From NCBI GenBank assembly GCA_001972305.1, contig BDDD01000722.1, forward strand, positions 73,675-137,674: 64,000 nucleotides of DNA, in the 5' to 3' direction. The stretch is from Cephalotus follicularis. Taxonomy: Eukaryota > Streptophyta > Magnoliopsida > Oxalidales > Cephalotaceae. The position numbers were made by a program, and so were the translations under genes. Under the pieces are notes generated by a model. The model was given only the letters and a program-made list of their open reading frames with translations, had not been told where the DNA came from and did not search any database. This document shows, one piece after another, positions 41,764-53,843 of the stretch; the stretch's first letter is position 1; the number at the start of each line of letters is the position of its first letter.

Positions 41764-44700
41764 TGAGGGTGATCCAGCTGCAGCTCACCGATCCATATCA
41801 TAGAATCTTCCTTGTACCGTAGGTGCAGATCCCATCGGCTGATTACCACGATCTCCACGTGAACTAGTGCTGGGGCGGCCTTGCTGGAAACTTCCCTGAG
41901 GTTGATTCGAACCTTGTCCTATTTGACCTCCTGGGTTGAACTAATTTTGTGGACATTGAGTAGATATATGATATGAAGCTCGACAAGTCCAACATCTTGA
42001 TGAGAATCGGATATACCGAGTCCGGTGCCAAAATGGACAAAGGGTGTAAGGGTGTAAAATAAAATTTAAATATACAATCATGCAGCGGAAGAACACCCAA
42101 TAAAACATAAACCAATCCATTACAGCACGTCCACAGACCACATGGATCACCACAACATCAACAGAATTGAATTGGTGTCACCATTGCACACAATGGTGAC
42201 ACACAAGCATGGCATAAGGAAGAAGGGCCAAGAATTTATACCAGCAGGTGAAGGTTCATTCTTTCTTTGCCGCTACTAGCTTGAGTAGATTCCCCCTTGA
42301 TGTTCTCCACGTCTCAGGAACAACGAGCAATCCAACCAGCAATGATAAGAGCATAAACTCTCTCTCTCTCTCTCACTTAGCTTGGAAAAGGTAAATTGAT
42401 ATTGACCAATGAAGTCAATGATCAATCCACCCTAGACAAGTTCTTGCTTGGTGTATATCAAATAAAGGGAACACACAAACTACAAGAGAATCGAAGCCTC
42501 TTGCCCAGCAAAAATGCCTTAACGTCACAATTCCATTTTCTGCAGAAATGCTTAATACTAGCCTACAATCCTCTCTCCCAATCTCCCATTCACGTAGCAT
42601 CATGGCCTTCACACCCTGGGAGTCCGAAGCCATGATTCCCACGTTTCTAAAACGTGCAAGAACAGGAGATGGTTGCTGGAAATGAGAAAGAAAACGTGCC
42701 CACGAAGTGAGCTCGTGCACAGGCTGCACGTTCTGCTCAAAGACGTCGACGCCTTCCAAAGGACGTCGACGCCTATGCAACGTGGCACTAAAGCACATCG
42801 ATACTTTCTAAGAGACATCGGCGTCTTTATCAGGGAAAAGCATCGACGTCTTTATAAAAGACATGGATGCCTTTTGGCCAGTCAAGCATAAAGAGTCTAA
42901 CTCTTTTAGTGTTCTCATGTACCCCTTTAAATATTGGTTAAGTAAGATCAAGCATATGTGTTTCCACAAAATGCAAAATCCACACAACCGATATTTAACA
43001 CCAAGACTTAATATGTCCAACATATTAAAGATCTAATCATTATAAGGTAGGGACCCTTTAAAATCTTAGTTATCAGAGAGGTGTTCATAAATTACCGAAA
43101 TACCCCTCGGGTCCGGTTTAGCCATTTTAAATGGTCCTCGACCAATTTAAATGCTATTGGAATAATATCCAAATATTATCCACATAGAAAAATAAATCTA
43201 ATTAATTTTCCCACACCTCAATAACCAAAGATTGTCTAAGTCATCGGTTCGCGTGTACAATAATCCCTTGTCATACTTGGCCCCGATTGAGGTCTAGGGT
43301 AAGGATATGTGTCAACCCTAGATAGTACCTCAATGGCTAAAATATCTGATCATTACTAGGACTTTTGGTAAACTCTCCGATGGTAGTGAGAGAATCCATC
43401 CCCCGATTCCATGAGCAGGCAACATACGCCCAAGTCTATCCGGTTCACTAATGCCCACAAAGTGAACCTATGACTTGGAACAAGTTTGACATAAGGAGTA
43501 AGGTAACCAGTCTCACAGCCTCCATGCCAGGCATCCAACCTTATGTCAGGGCATCACTAGTATAAGTAGGTAATAATTAAACTACTTCAATTATGTGATA
43601 AAATACAAATGATATAGCCATAACTAATTTAGCACGCATCATATATATATAAGAATAAGATTGTTCCATACATGGCAAGATATAATATGACAACCCATCT
43701 AATGGCTTGTCGGGTCACTATATCTAACACATCTACCATCTTTCCACCAGTAATCTTCAGAAGCATGGTTGGTACGACCACAATGCATACAGGGTTCAAC
43801 AGACACCTGTTCATCATCGGCAGGTCTAAAGGAACCTCCTTGCGAAGCTGTCCTTCGTTGTCGCCTCCGTCGTGCATCACGACCGGGTCTTCTCTATTGA
43901 GAACCACGAGATTGTCTTCCCAACCTCGAAGGTCCTGCAGGGCTACCAATACTGCAGGGAGATTCTCCCTGCCTCGGACTGGTATGATATCCCGACCTTC
44001 GGGATTTATTGCTACTACCAGAACTCCTTCCTAACTGATCACCAGGAGGGGCAAGTCTCCGTTGGCCTGTCTGGAACTCTAAACTCTGGAACCTCTAAGC
44101 CAAGGCTTCCACTTCACGTGCCCTATTAGATAACTCAAAGAAGGATCATAGATGTATGGGCACTAGCTTTTCTTGAATGTCAGGTCGAAATCCTGCAAGG
44201 AACTTCTTAGCCTTTCGTGACTCAGTATTCACCAGGTACGGAGCTATCCTTGATAATTCGATGAACTTGGCCTTGGATTGGGCCACTGTCATATCTCCCT
44301 GTGTCAGTCCCAAGAATTCAGCTTCCCTCTTGTCAATTTCTACCTCGGGATAGAATCGGTCATTGAACTCTGATTTAAAAGTATCCCAAGAATATGTCAT
44401 TCCAGATATCTCCCACTGGGATTCAATCATTTTCCACCAGTGTTCAGCTTCACCTTGTAGCATATACGTCGCAAACACAACCTTCTGAGAGTCAGAACAA
44501 TCCATGACTCAAAAAATCTTATCCATTTGCATCAACCACCTCTCCGTCGATATACCATCAGGATCTCCCGTGAAGGCTAGAGGGTTTAACTTCAGAAATA
44601 CAATCAAAGGGTTTTCTCGTCGCGAAGGTTGGTCGACCGATCTCCTTGCAGCTACAGCTCGCCTAGCGGGTCAAGCAGCTGATGTCTGTTCAAAATCCTC

Positions 44701-44960
44701 TGCTGCACGTCTAGCTGGTACAGCAGCAAGTGGTTGTTCATCTTCATTTGGTTGTCCTTGGAGAAATACATGCATTTGGTTTATCATAGCACACATCTCC
44801 TCATGAATCCTCTTCGTTCCTCTCTGCCAGAAGCAGCAGGTTCTAGCTCTTGAGGTGCATTAACTTCTCCTTGTTCCTCGGCACCTCTAATTGAACGGGT
44901 ATGCCTAGTTTACGGCCCAGACCTCTTTCCTCGTACGCTTCTACTTCGTCGTGCCTTCAT
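41764..44960 (-). pseudogene. Tekay element B gag, broken and split by a solo LTR
   Basis: Start MKARRSRSVRGKR at 44960. Retrotransposon-gag domain at 44505-44146: YMLQGEAEHWWKMIESQWE, SWDTFKSEFNDRFYPEVEID, EFLGLTQGDMTVAQSKAKF. The first knuckle is CMHCGRTNHASEDYWW near 43790-43745, with the last Cys changed to Tyr. The insertion at 41998-43729 splits the next codon group. The second knuckle CWTCRASYHISTQCP resumes at 41997, followed by a stop and the Gln/Gly-rich tail to about 41764. Stops near 44900, 44815 and 44105 and frameshifts inactivate it. Confidence 0.87.
41998..43729 (-). mobile_element. Solo LTR, 1732 bp, family not identified
   Basis: Plus-strand ends TGATGAGAAT and TATCTAACA (minus strand TGTTAGATATAGTGACCC to CTCATCA), flanked by perfect CATCT duplications at 41993-41997 and 43730-43734. 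Deleting it restores the gag zinc-knuckle reading across the site, so it is a clean insertion. GACGTCGACGCC motifs lie at 42740-42870 and a CT microsatellite at 42358-42376. No protein domain inside. Confidence 0.9.
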
Positions 44961-45024
44961 TCTGGTTCACATAAAAGAACGGGTCAATATCCACACATGT
45001 ACCTTAATTCCATTTGCCAAGGGT

Positions 45025-45066
45025 CCTATTCCGGCGTATCCAGAATAGTACGGCTCTGATACCAAA
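45025..45066 (-). other. Primer-binding region of Tekay element B
   Basis: TTGGTATCAGAGCCGTAC on the minus strand near 45048-45065, complementary to initiator methionine tRNA, about four bases after the LTR end. Confidence 0.8.
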
Positions 45067-45069
45067 ACT

Positions 45070-47838
45070 TGTCACGTCCTGAACAGTGGGATGGGCCCCA
45101 CGATTCGACACATGGCAATCCGTACATTCAACATTAATAAATTCCATAAAAATTTAAAACTTAAATGATCATAAACATAATCCATTAATCTTTTATTTAA
45201 TGTGTGGATATACAGACCCAGCTCGAATCATATAAAATACATTGCTATAAACCAGAATAAATAAATACATAATTTATTTCCTACAACTTTGTCCATGGAA
45301 GCATACTGTTGAGGAGGAGTAACTTACCGCAATCTTTATCCTTGCCGCTGCTGCGATGTGCTTCCACTACCTGTTCCTGTACCTGGACCATTCAAAGGAA
45401 TGAGTCAGCAACCCTGAGGGTTGTGTAGGTCACCACATGTACGAGCACATACCAGAGGAACAAACAATAAAGCAGAGGAGAAAATAGTAAATATGCATGT
45501 CTACATGAATACAGATCTCAATCCACAACATAGTCATTAACATCATTTGTTCTCGGACTGCTCTACTCAAACCATACATATCACATAAGAGGAGTCTAGT
45601 CCGGTCATCCTATGGTCTGGTCAGTGTACATGGTTTACCCTTAGGCTCACCAGCCCGCGGAATTCTCCTCTAGATTCACTTCCTGAGCGGAATTCACCAT
45701 TTGCTCACCTACTCTGTGGTTCACCCTTTGGATCACCAGCTTTGGCGGAATTCACCCTTAGGTTCACCATTGGCGGATTCGCCCGAGATCACCAGCCTCG
45801 CGGAGTTCGCCCCCTTGGGCTCACCAGCTCGGCATAATTCTCTCCTGTTGGGCTCACCAACCAGGGACCATCTATCTAAGTCTTTCCCTTTTACGTTTCA
45901 TTTCTAATTCCATTCTTTCCTTGTATATTTCCTTTTTATTCTTTAGGTACATACTGGACATACTTCATTCATTAGTATGTACTGGGCATTTCAGTGTGCT
46001 TGGCACCTGGACATAAGTAAACGCTCACCAATACGCATGCTAGGCGCACGAGTGCACTCCAGGGATGCATGCATGCATATATCATTACCTTTCCTTGTGA
46101 GCGCATGCAAGCAATAAATCGTCCTTACGTGACTGCATGCCAGGGGACACATGTAGCGCTATATAAAAAAAAATTCCTCTACAAAAGACGTGGGCGTGTT
46201 CCCGCGCAGTGGCCTTCTCTCCATGGCACGTACCGGGAACAACAGGCAGGGAGCAAAAGCGCATGCATGGAGGAGAAGAGCCAAGGATGGCTCTTTGGGT
46301 ACTTGGCAGTAAACCATGATGCATGCATGGTAGGGAAAGGCCAGGGACAACACCTCTGGCGTTAGCAGTGAAGACCATGGGGCATGCAGGGAAGAGAAGA
46401 GCCAGAAATGGCTCCTCGGGCATGTAGCTCCCCGGCGTCTTCATCTCAGGCGTATCAGACCCCATGCATCATCTCCTCAGTACCTCACAACTTCTGGCAT
46501 TCGACCATGGTGCCTCTGTCATGGTACCACAGTACTGGCTGCCCTGGCATTCATCTATGGCGTCTCGGCACGTCACCCCCGGCACAATGCTCCCAGCGCA
46601 TGGCTCCCCGGACTCTTCGCCGCAGTTGTGTGGCTCCTCGAGTATCTCACCCTGGCGCCTCTGGTATTTCTCCCCGGCACTCTTGGCCTCTCTCCCCGAC
46701 GTCGCTGGTTTAGCATAACATGCAGGGGGTATGCAAGGTCACTTTGAGCTCATGGTTGGCGCATGCTGCCGGTGGAGGAAGCTCTGTCGTCCGCCGGTGA
46801 AGAGCGCGGCGCGTCGCCGTGCTGGGATGCATGGCCAGGGGGAGCCCAGGCACCTCTTGTGGCGTGTTCAGCAACACGCACTGGGCGCACACAAGGACGA
46901 GCTCACTTGCGCATTATGGCATTTCATGCTCAGCATGATATTACATGGACGCCGAGATGTATGCCTCTCACTTAAAGCCCCTGGTTGCATACGTGACGCA
47001 TGGGAGGCGTGCATGGCACATGTCATGGTAGGGAGTATAGTAGGGGACAAATTACATATTCTATGCAGTTCTATTACAGCCAGCCATTAAAACCACACAC
47101 AAGCAAACAACCAATAAAATAATACACAATCAATAACCAACAAATAACAAACACTCAAGTAAACAACCAATAAAATAACACACAATCAATAACCAACAAA
47201 TAACAAACACTCAAACATGCTGGTAGACACTCGGACATTGAGCAACCTACCTGGGGTAAGATTGAAAACGGAGATACCTCCTCATTTCCTCGTAAATCCT
47301 AGCTTTCCTTAAAACTGGGGATTGCTACACACTTTTGTTTTGCCAATTCTCCTTCCTTGCGCCTCCTTGCTTCCGGAGAATGGGTATTTATACTATTGGA
47401 GTGTAGGGAACAAGGGGCTTCATGGACAACACCCACTTGTCCACATCTCCTACTCTCTCTTTCTCTTCCGAATTCTCTAGAGAAATTATGCTAGAAATAG
47501 TCAAAAGTGTGTCTCTTGGGTCCTCTTCTCTTCTTATAAGAGAAATTGAAGAGTCTAGAATTGTTGAGAGGATTCTCAACGGTTGCAGACCTTTGCTGGG
47601 CTTGGGCCAGGCTCCTCCACTTGGGCCAAATTACACTTTCCACAATAAAGCCTAAAAATCTAATTATACCAATAAATGTGGCCCAATGAGAAAAACATAT
47701 TCTCTTTGGCCCAAGTTCACAAATTATGTTTCAGTACGGCCCAAATAAATACATCATAATTATTGGGTCCAACCCAAAAGGCGGGAAAATAATTGCAAAG
47801 CTCAATAATAATATTTTATAATATTTAGGGCTCTTACA
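45070..47838 (-). repeat. 5' LTR of Tekay element B
   Basis: Plus-strand ends TGTCACGTCCTG and GGGCTCTTACA, 2769 bases. Aligns by eye with 35839-38422 along its length. It carries about 225 extra bases at about 46994-47218, part of which is a tandem duplication of roughly 58 bases (AACAACCAATAAAATAA units at about 47104 and 47163). Confidence 0.9.
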
Positions 47839-49258
47839 CAACAGAGTTTGATCCTCTACTAATCCTACTCTGGATTATCTTCCTCAAACTTGACAAAGGT
47901 ATCCTGCTCCTAATCTTTGCAAGTTATCAGAGGAAGTAGAAATGAGATCAGAACAAGACATATGTTAATCAACTCTATTAAGGGTATATTTGGTAATACT
48001 GTGTGTTTCGTAAAAGTGTTTTTAAAAAGTACTTTTAGTAAAAGTGCTGTTGTCAAAAGTGTTGTGAGGAAGCTGAAAAGTGCTTCTGGAGTAAATATGT
48101 GTTTGGTAAATATATTTTTGAAACTGCTGTAGATATTATAAATGACTGAAATGGACATGAAATTATAAATGCTATATAATTATGTGGTTGGCAAAAACAC
48201 TTTTCGAACTGACCTCACCACACTAGTTTAAAAACTGTTTTTGCTCATTTTAAAATCAAAAGTACTTTTGCTAAAACTTTACCAAACACTAATTTAATAA
48301 AAATTGAGTTTGAAAAGTGATTTTGGTAATGCAAAAGCATTACCAAACATGCACTAAAAAGGAAAAAAAATAACCAGGGAATGATGAATGACTACCAGAA
48401 TCAGGGCCTTCACCTTCATCCTTGCACTCTTGCTCATCCAGTAGAGGAACACTGATTCCGACCCTCCTCAGTCTACGCTCATGTATGACACTACGGACCT
48501 TACAGAGTTCCATTGCAAAGTATCATTGAGGAATCTTACCTCCTCTGAGGTCAGAGACGCCCTTTGATTTAAGCTTATTCTTGGAGAATTGTGCCAAGGA
48601 ACCGGAGTAAAGTCATCTAAACCATCTACTAAAAATACCTATGTCTCTAGTTCTTAATAAACGAGGTCAGATCTTTCAATATCTTCTTCTAATCTAGCTT
48701 GGATTTTAAATAATAGCCCACTGGGGCTACTATTTATAACAAATAATTCTCTGAAGAGCCCTATTATGGCAGTAACTTCGTATTTTATACACCTCACTAG
48801 GAAACCCATAGTCAGTGCCCATGATTGAGCTTGAAGTTTAGAATGATGCAAGTGGTAATATCCTAAAACTTCTTAGGCAAATGGTGGAAATGGTTGATGT
48901 AGACCATGCCTCAGTTCATCCTCATATACCATAAAACTTCTAGGGACAATAGCGATAGCTTCATCGCCATTTTCAGGGACCCAAATTACAGAACTATCAG
49001 GAATGTGAAACTCCTTTTTCAGTTCGCAGCTTGAACCACTGGCAATTTACTTACATCATGGTCCATAGTAACCATAGGTACTTGTCTAATGGGGACATGA
49101 TTGCCACTAGATGCCAGCACATCTGGGATTTTTTTCCTCTCCAAGGATCTACGGGTTTTCGCACCGTCTACTTGGTTATCGCCGTGATTGATGACAATGG
49201 TACACGATCCTCCGCGTCCTTGCTTTCTGAAGAGGAGGAGATGAGGCATTCGTAGCCA
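47839..49258 (-). pseudogene. Antisense ORF of the old Tat remnant, 5' part
   Basis: The minus-strand reading contains KKEFHIPDSSVIWVPENGDE near 49020, RHGLHQPFPPF near 48910, then LGYYHLHHSKLQAQSW and MGFLVRCIKYEVTAIIGLF near 48800-48730. These line up with the gypsy-type transposon domain of the antisense ORFs in Tat elements 1 and 3 (for example MIGFLVRCIESEV at 54867). An acidic linker follows near 48470-48380. A small repeat element sits at about 47981-48356. The right end at about 49258 is an abrupt junction with Sirevirus B. Several stops and frameshifts. The rest of the gene is at 35838-35027, beyond Tekay B. Confidence 0.75.
47981..48356. repeat. Possible inverted-repeat MITE
   Basis: The left end AGGGTATATTTGGTAAT is an imperfect inverse of the right end ATTACCAAACATGCACT. 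The interior is AT-rich with AAAAGTACTTTT- and AAAAGTGCTT-like words and no coding sequence. I could not find a clear target duplication, so the superfamily (hAT-like or Harbinger-like) is open. Confidence 0.55.
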
Positions 49259-50377
49259 ATTATCCATGTTTCTGCAAATTTCTTTGCCTTCCTCTTTTGC
49301 CTTCTTTTTAACAGATTGAACATTCCCTTTCATTTCTTGGACATTTTGTAGGCCTTTAATTGCATCCAAGATTTCTTCAAGTTTGGTTCTTGGCAGATTG
49401 ATATCTGGTGTTTGCTCAACTTGGGGCTCTCTTGGTTCATTTTGAGCTTCATCGCATATTTCAGCTTCACTTTCATCGTCAATAACTCTATTCGAGTCTT
49501 CTTCTCTTAGGATCTAGGTTCCAAGTCGCTTATGATTTTTAAACCCCATTCTTCCCAGGGTTCCTTTGCCTAACTTGTCTGCACTCTGGAGTGGGTGATG
49601 TATCTCTCCAGTTAGGTCAATTTCAAAATATAGAAGGATTTTGGTGATGATATTGCAGTAGGCTAGTCTGGCATTCTCTCTATCGTGGATTGCGTGCATA
49701 TGGTTGATTATTAGGTAGGGCACACTGATCTTTTTTCCAGTGATGAGGTGATACATAGTATATGCCTCCATGTATGTTACCTCATCGAATCCACCTGCCT
49801 TAGGCAAAATGTGTGTGCAAACAGCACGATGTAGGAACCTATGATGTAGACTAAGGTTCCTAGTGTACATTCGTTGCATAAAGTTGGCATTTTCTCCGAA
49901 TAGCAACTTGACATATTCTTCTTTGTCAAAATTGTCATTTATCAACCAATTCCTTTGATTCCAACCTCTTGGACCTTCACGTGGGATTCCTGGAATATTT
50001 GCTAAAGTTGACTCATCAAATGCTATTTCCAAATTCTTAACTTTTATGGTTAAATCTACTCTAGAGGTAGCTAGTATGTGAACATAAAATTCATTGATTA
50101 GTTCTGGATAGCTAGGCAAATTAATTGAAAATAAGGGTTCTAACCCTTGTGCACTTAGCCACTCAACAATGGGAAAACCCTCATTGTTGCAAAAATCAAA
50201 ATCCAACACTTTGCCTACTAGAATCTTGCGTTTGAAATAGGCTTCGGGATACCTTGGGAGTGAAGGAATGGCCTATGGTGTGGCTGGCAGTGAGGTTACA
50301 GCTTTCTTTTTGCGCCCAAACAACTTTCTCTTCATTCTAGACCCTTCCCCAGCTTCAATGTTCTTGGTATTTAGCAT
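49258..50377 (-). pseudogene. Sirevirus B envelope-like ORF, 3' truncated
   Basis: Start MLNTKNIEAGEGSRMKRK at 50377 with a basic N-terminus. The long central region is open from 50209 to 49514 (DFDFCNNEGFPIVEWLSAQG, LPSYPELINEFYVHILAT, RMYTRNLSLHHRFLHRAV, ENARLAYCNIITKILLYFEI). It matches the same region of Sirevirus A, where it is frameshifted; here the AGGFDEVTYMEA stretch is intact. Stops are near 50274 and 49514. The acidic tail and LEEILDAIKGLQNVQEMKG helix follow to about 49260, where another element begins. Conservation of the central 230 residues between two diverged copies suggests it was once under selection. Function is unknown. Confidence 0.8.
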
Positions 50378-50738
50378 ATTTGTTGATTGTTTGAGGTTTA
50401 ACAGTGATTTTTGGCAGTTATGAGGTTCGAGATCGCCATAGACAATGTTCTAGAGTTAGGGATTTGGTGTTTCAGGTTTAAAATGAGCTAACAGTCGACG
50501 GATTTTGTTTTAAACTACGACTAAAGCGTCGACGGAGTTGAGTGAAGCGTCAGCGCTTTGATCAATTTCCCAAATTGAACCCAAATTTTTCTGTAAAGCA
50601 CTGACGCTTTAATTCAGGCGTCGGCGTTTTGCTCTGTTTTCTGCCGATTTCTCGTAAACGCGTATGAATGAATGCAAATGATGCAATACTCAGAATACAA
50701 GCAATTTTAAGCAAAGAACATATAAACAATCACATTAA
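50378..50738. other. Spacer between Sirevirus B pol and envelope-like ORF
   Basis: Non-coding. GTCGACGG and GCGTCGACGGAG at about 50494 and 50525, and CTGACGCTTT/GGCGTCGGCG near 50605, repeat the LTR motif. Confidence 0.6.
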
Positions 50739-52935
50739 TCATTCAATTTCACACAAACCTAGTTCTATTCTAAATTTGGAAAATGTTTGTTCGTCTAAAG
50801 GTTTTGTGAAAATGTCCGCGACTTGTTCTTGAGTCGGGACGAAGACTAATTCAATATCACCTTTTTCTATGTGATCTTTTATGAAGTGATATATTATGTC
50901 AATGTGCTTAGTCCTAGAGTGATGAACCGGGTTTTTCCCTAAACATATTGCACTAGTGTTATCACACCTAATTGGCACTTTTTCAAAGTTAAAACCATAG
51001 TCAAGGAGTTGTTGCTTCATCCACATGATTTGGGCGCAACAACTTCCCGCGGCAATGTATTCGGGTTCGGTAGCGGAAAGCGCTACCGGATGTTGTTTCT
51101 TTCTAAACCAAGAAATAAGCATATTGCCTAAAAATTGACAAGTGCCACTTGTATTTTTTCTATCTACTTTGTATCCTCTGAAGTCAGCATCGGAGTATGT
51201 ACGTAGGTCAAAAGATGAGTTCCTAGGATACCATAGACCTAACAAAGGAGTATATGCTAGATACTCAAATATTCTTTTTACCGCATGCAAGTGAGATTCC
51301 TTAGGACATGCTTGAAATCTAGAACATAAGCACACACTAAACAAAATGTCTGACCTACTAGCCATTAAGTAAAGCAATGAGCCTATCATGATTCTATAAA
51401 GTTTTTGATCAATAGACTTACCTTGCTCATGTTTATCAAGTTTAGTAGTTGTGCTCATGGGGGTCTTACTCTTTTTGGCGTTCTCCATCCCAAATCTTTT
51501 AAGTAGGTCCTTGACATACTTTGATTGGTTGATGAATATTCCTTCTTCTAGTTGTTTGACTTGAAGTCCAAGAAAATAGTTGAGCTCACCCATCATGCTC
51601 ATTTCAAATTCGTCCTACATGATCTTAGCAAAATTCTTGCACAAATTTTTATTAGTAGACTCAAAAATTATATCATCAACATAGACTTGGAAAATTAAGA
51701 TTTCTTTCTTAAATTTTTTTGTGAAAAGAGTAATATCGATTGTTCCTCTTTTAAAGCCATTTTTAAGTAAATAACAACTTAACTTTTCGTACCAAGCACT
51801 AGGAGCTTGTTTCAAACCATATAACGCTTTTGAGAGTTTAAAGACATGGTTAGGCAAATGAGGGTTTTCAAACCCGGGAGGCTGTTCCACATAAACTTCC
51901 TCCTTTATTACACCATTTAAGAATGCACTCTTAACATCCATTTGGAAAATGGTGAAATCCTTAAACGATGCATATGCAAGTAACATACGTATAGATTCTA
52001 GTCTAGCTACGGGTGCATACGACTCATCAAAGTCAATTCCCTAGCAACTAGCCTAGCTTTATTTCCAATTACAATTCATTGGTCATCTACTTTATTACGA
52101 AATACCCATTTAGTACCAATTATGTTTTGGTCATTTGGCCTAGGGACTAGATTCCATACTTTATTTCTTTCAAATTGGTTTAATTCCTCTTGCATGGCAT
52201 TAATCCAATTTTCATCCTTTTCGGCCTCATCTATATTTCTAGGTTCTATTTGTGATAAAAAAGCAATGTAATTGTGATTAACATTAGACCTAGTAGATAC
52301 TCCTAATCTAGGATTACCTATTATTGCCTCATGAGGGTGTCCTCTTACCACCTTCAAGGTTTTGTCATGGAGAGCTTCTTGATAGCTTTCTTGAGGCGTT
52401 TCTTCTAGTGTCGATTCCTCCTTCTTGGTTTCTTCTAGATTTAGCTTATCAACTCCATTTTCAATAAAATATATACAATCATCATCAATAACTTCTTTTG
52501 AAAGTTTAGGGTTAGTTTTATCAAATACAACATGCATTGATTCTTCAACAAGTAATGTTCTTTTATTGAAGCATCTATAAGCCATACTATTAAATGAGTA
52601 TCCAAGAAAGATACCTTCGTCGACTTTGGAGTCAAATTTACCAAGATGCTCTTTTCCATTATTGTGGATGAAGCACTTGCATCCGAAGGTGTGAAAGTAA
52701 CTAATGTTAGGCTTTCTCCCTCTCCATAATTCATATGGAGTCTTTTTGAGAATTTGCCTTATTGATATGCGATTTAAGATATAACACGAAGTACTTATTG
52801 CTTCCGCCCAAAAATATTTTGGTAAGTTATTTTTGTTTTAAAATGTTCTACATATTTCTTGTAAAGTCCTATTTTTCCTTTCAAGAACCCCATTTTGTTG
52901 AGGTGTTCTAGGAGTGGAGAACTCATGTATAAATC
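50739..52935 (-). pseudogene. Sirevirus B pol (integrase end, reverse transcriptase, RNase H), broken
   Basis: Integrase C-terminal part: FIHEFSTPRTPQQNGVLERK near 52930-52875, YFWAEAISTSCYILN near 52815, then LRRI-type linker. Reverse transcriptase: WNLVPRPNDQNIIGTKWVF near 52160, [15 protein letters not shown] near 51945, [12 protein letters not shown] near 51685. RNase H: TYSDADFRGYKV near 51195, ATEPEYIAAGS near 51075, RCDNTSAICLGKNPVHHS near 50950, end FRIELGLCEIE with stop at 50739. The segment 51602-50739 is open throughout and the YVDD box is intact. Lesions: TAA near 52840, TGA near 52076, stops near 52030 and TAG at 51615-51617. Clearly copia; not functional. Confidence 0.9.
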
Positions 52936-53829
52936 CGTTGATACAGAAATCCTTCTCTCAACAGTATCCTACGTGGAGGACTTTTATTTGTTAAGAGAAA
53001 CGCTTGTCACTGATGCCTGTGAGGAAGAAACTGATCTCGGACACCTGCACAAGTAGCAACAATGGTGAAGGCCCAGGAGGTTGTTCTCCCGGGGACACTC
53101 CGACGCTCAAGTTAGTCAAGTGCAGATGAGATTATGTGCTCTTGAATGTAAAAATTGCTGACCTTTGTTCAGTGTGTTGAACTTGTATTTATAGTGGATT
53201 TTGAACTGATTGAGCGTGTAAATCGGATGTGATCGTTATCCCCTAGGTAATGCCGAGGATCTCGGACATTCCCTTATCTCCGCCTATAATGTAGCTACTT
53301 TCCTTTGGTAGTAGTTGACTTGGACTCTATCTCATTGTTTGGATAGGTACGGATCCCATGGAATCTAGTGAAGATAATCTCCTTATCCCATAGATAAGGT
53401 TGAGGTCCTCCATTATAGGGTAGTATTGACTGTGATATGGCTGCAGAGGAAAGTAAGTCACTGATGTGGTTCCGAGGATGGAACAAGAGTGAGTTCGTCC
53501 GAGGAAGAGGTCCTCAGCTTCTGTATACAGGAGACCGTATCTCCTGTTCTCCACCTGATAGATACTTTGGGCCGAGTGAGTCCTCGACGCTCACACAGTG
53601 AATATGGTCTTTTGCCTTTGAGTCCGAGGAGTGTCCTCGGACTTGTGGTCTCAAAGAGTTGTCTTCGAGAAGTAATGATTCTCGGCTCTTGGTCCGAGAA
53701 GGCCATTCTTTGCCATGAGTTTGCTCCTCGGCACGGCTTGCTGATAAGTCTCTAATCCCCCATGGACAGTTGGTCAAGTCTGCAGTGGACACGTGTCCTT
53801 GCTATTATAAGCATATTTTTCCTCCATCA
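52936..53829 (-). repeat. 3' LTR of Tat element 3
   Basis: The plus-strand left end is CGTTGATAC (T changed to C in the usual TGTTGATAC) and the right end is CTCCATCA. A minus-strand TATA box TATAAATA lies at 53186-53193. The 242 bases at 52936-53177 match 63488-63729 with three differences; beyond that the two LTRs diverge strongly. Boundary with the polypurine tract at 53829/53830. Confidence 0.88.
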
Positions 53830-53843
53830 TATGCCCCCCTGGT
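53830..53843 (-). other. Polypurine tract of Tat element 3
   Basis: On the minus strand CCAGGGGGGCATA directly precedes the LTR start TGATGGAGG. Identical in its core to the tract of Tat element 1 at 26507-26520. Confidence 0.87.

Larger units (their letters stand above)
35839..47838 (-). mobile_element. Tekay element B (Ty3/gypsy chromovirus), both LTRs, 12.0 kb
   Basis: Read leftward: 5' LTR 47838-45070, primer-binding site, gag 44960-41764 (split by a solo LTR), protease, reverse transcriptase, RNase H, integrase, chromodomain, polypurine tract, 3' LTR 38422-35839. The flanks CAGCA (35834-35838) and CAACA (47839-47843) are a target duplication with one change. It interrupts the antisense ORF of an old Tat element. 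The chromodomain after integrase and the LTR size point to the Tekay/Del clade. Confidence 0.9.
49258..52935 (-). mobile_element. Sirevirus B (Ty1/copia), 3' part, minus strand
   Basis: Contains part of integrase, reverse transcriptase, RNase H, a spacer and the envelope-like ORF, all parallel to Sirevirus A. The 3' end is cut off inside the envelope-like ORF near 49258, so the 3' LTR is missing. At 52935 Tat element 3 interrupts integrase; the rest of the element should continue beyond the right edge of the window. The copy is clearly diverged from Sirevirus A. Confidence 0.88.

Noticed and set aside
42358..42376. CT microsatellite as a promoter element.
   Set aside because: Too simple and without other promoter signals; it lies inside a solo LTR.
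52936..53829. Unrelated promoter or gene 5' region.
   Set aside because: The match to 63488-63729, the polypurine tract at its right edge and the TATA box in minus orientation identify it as an LTR.
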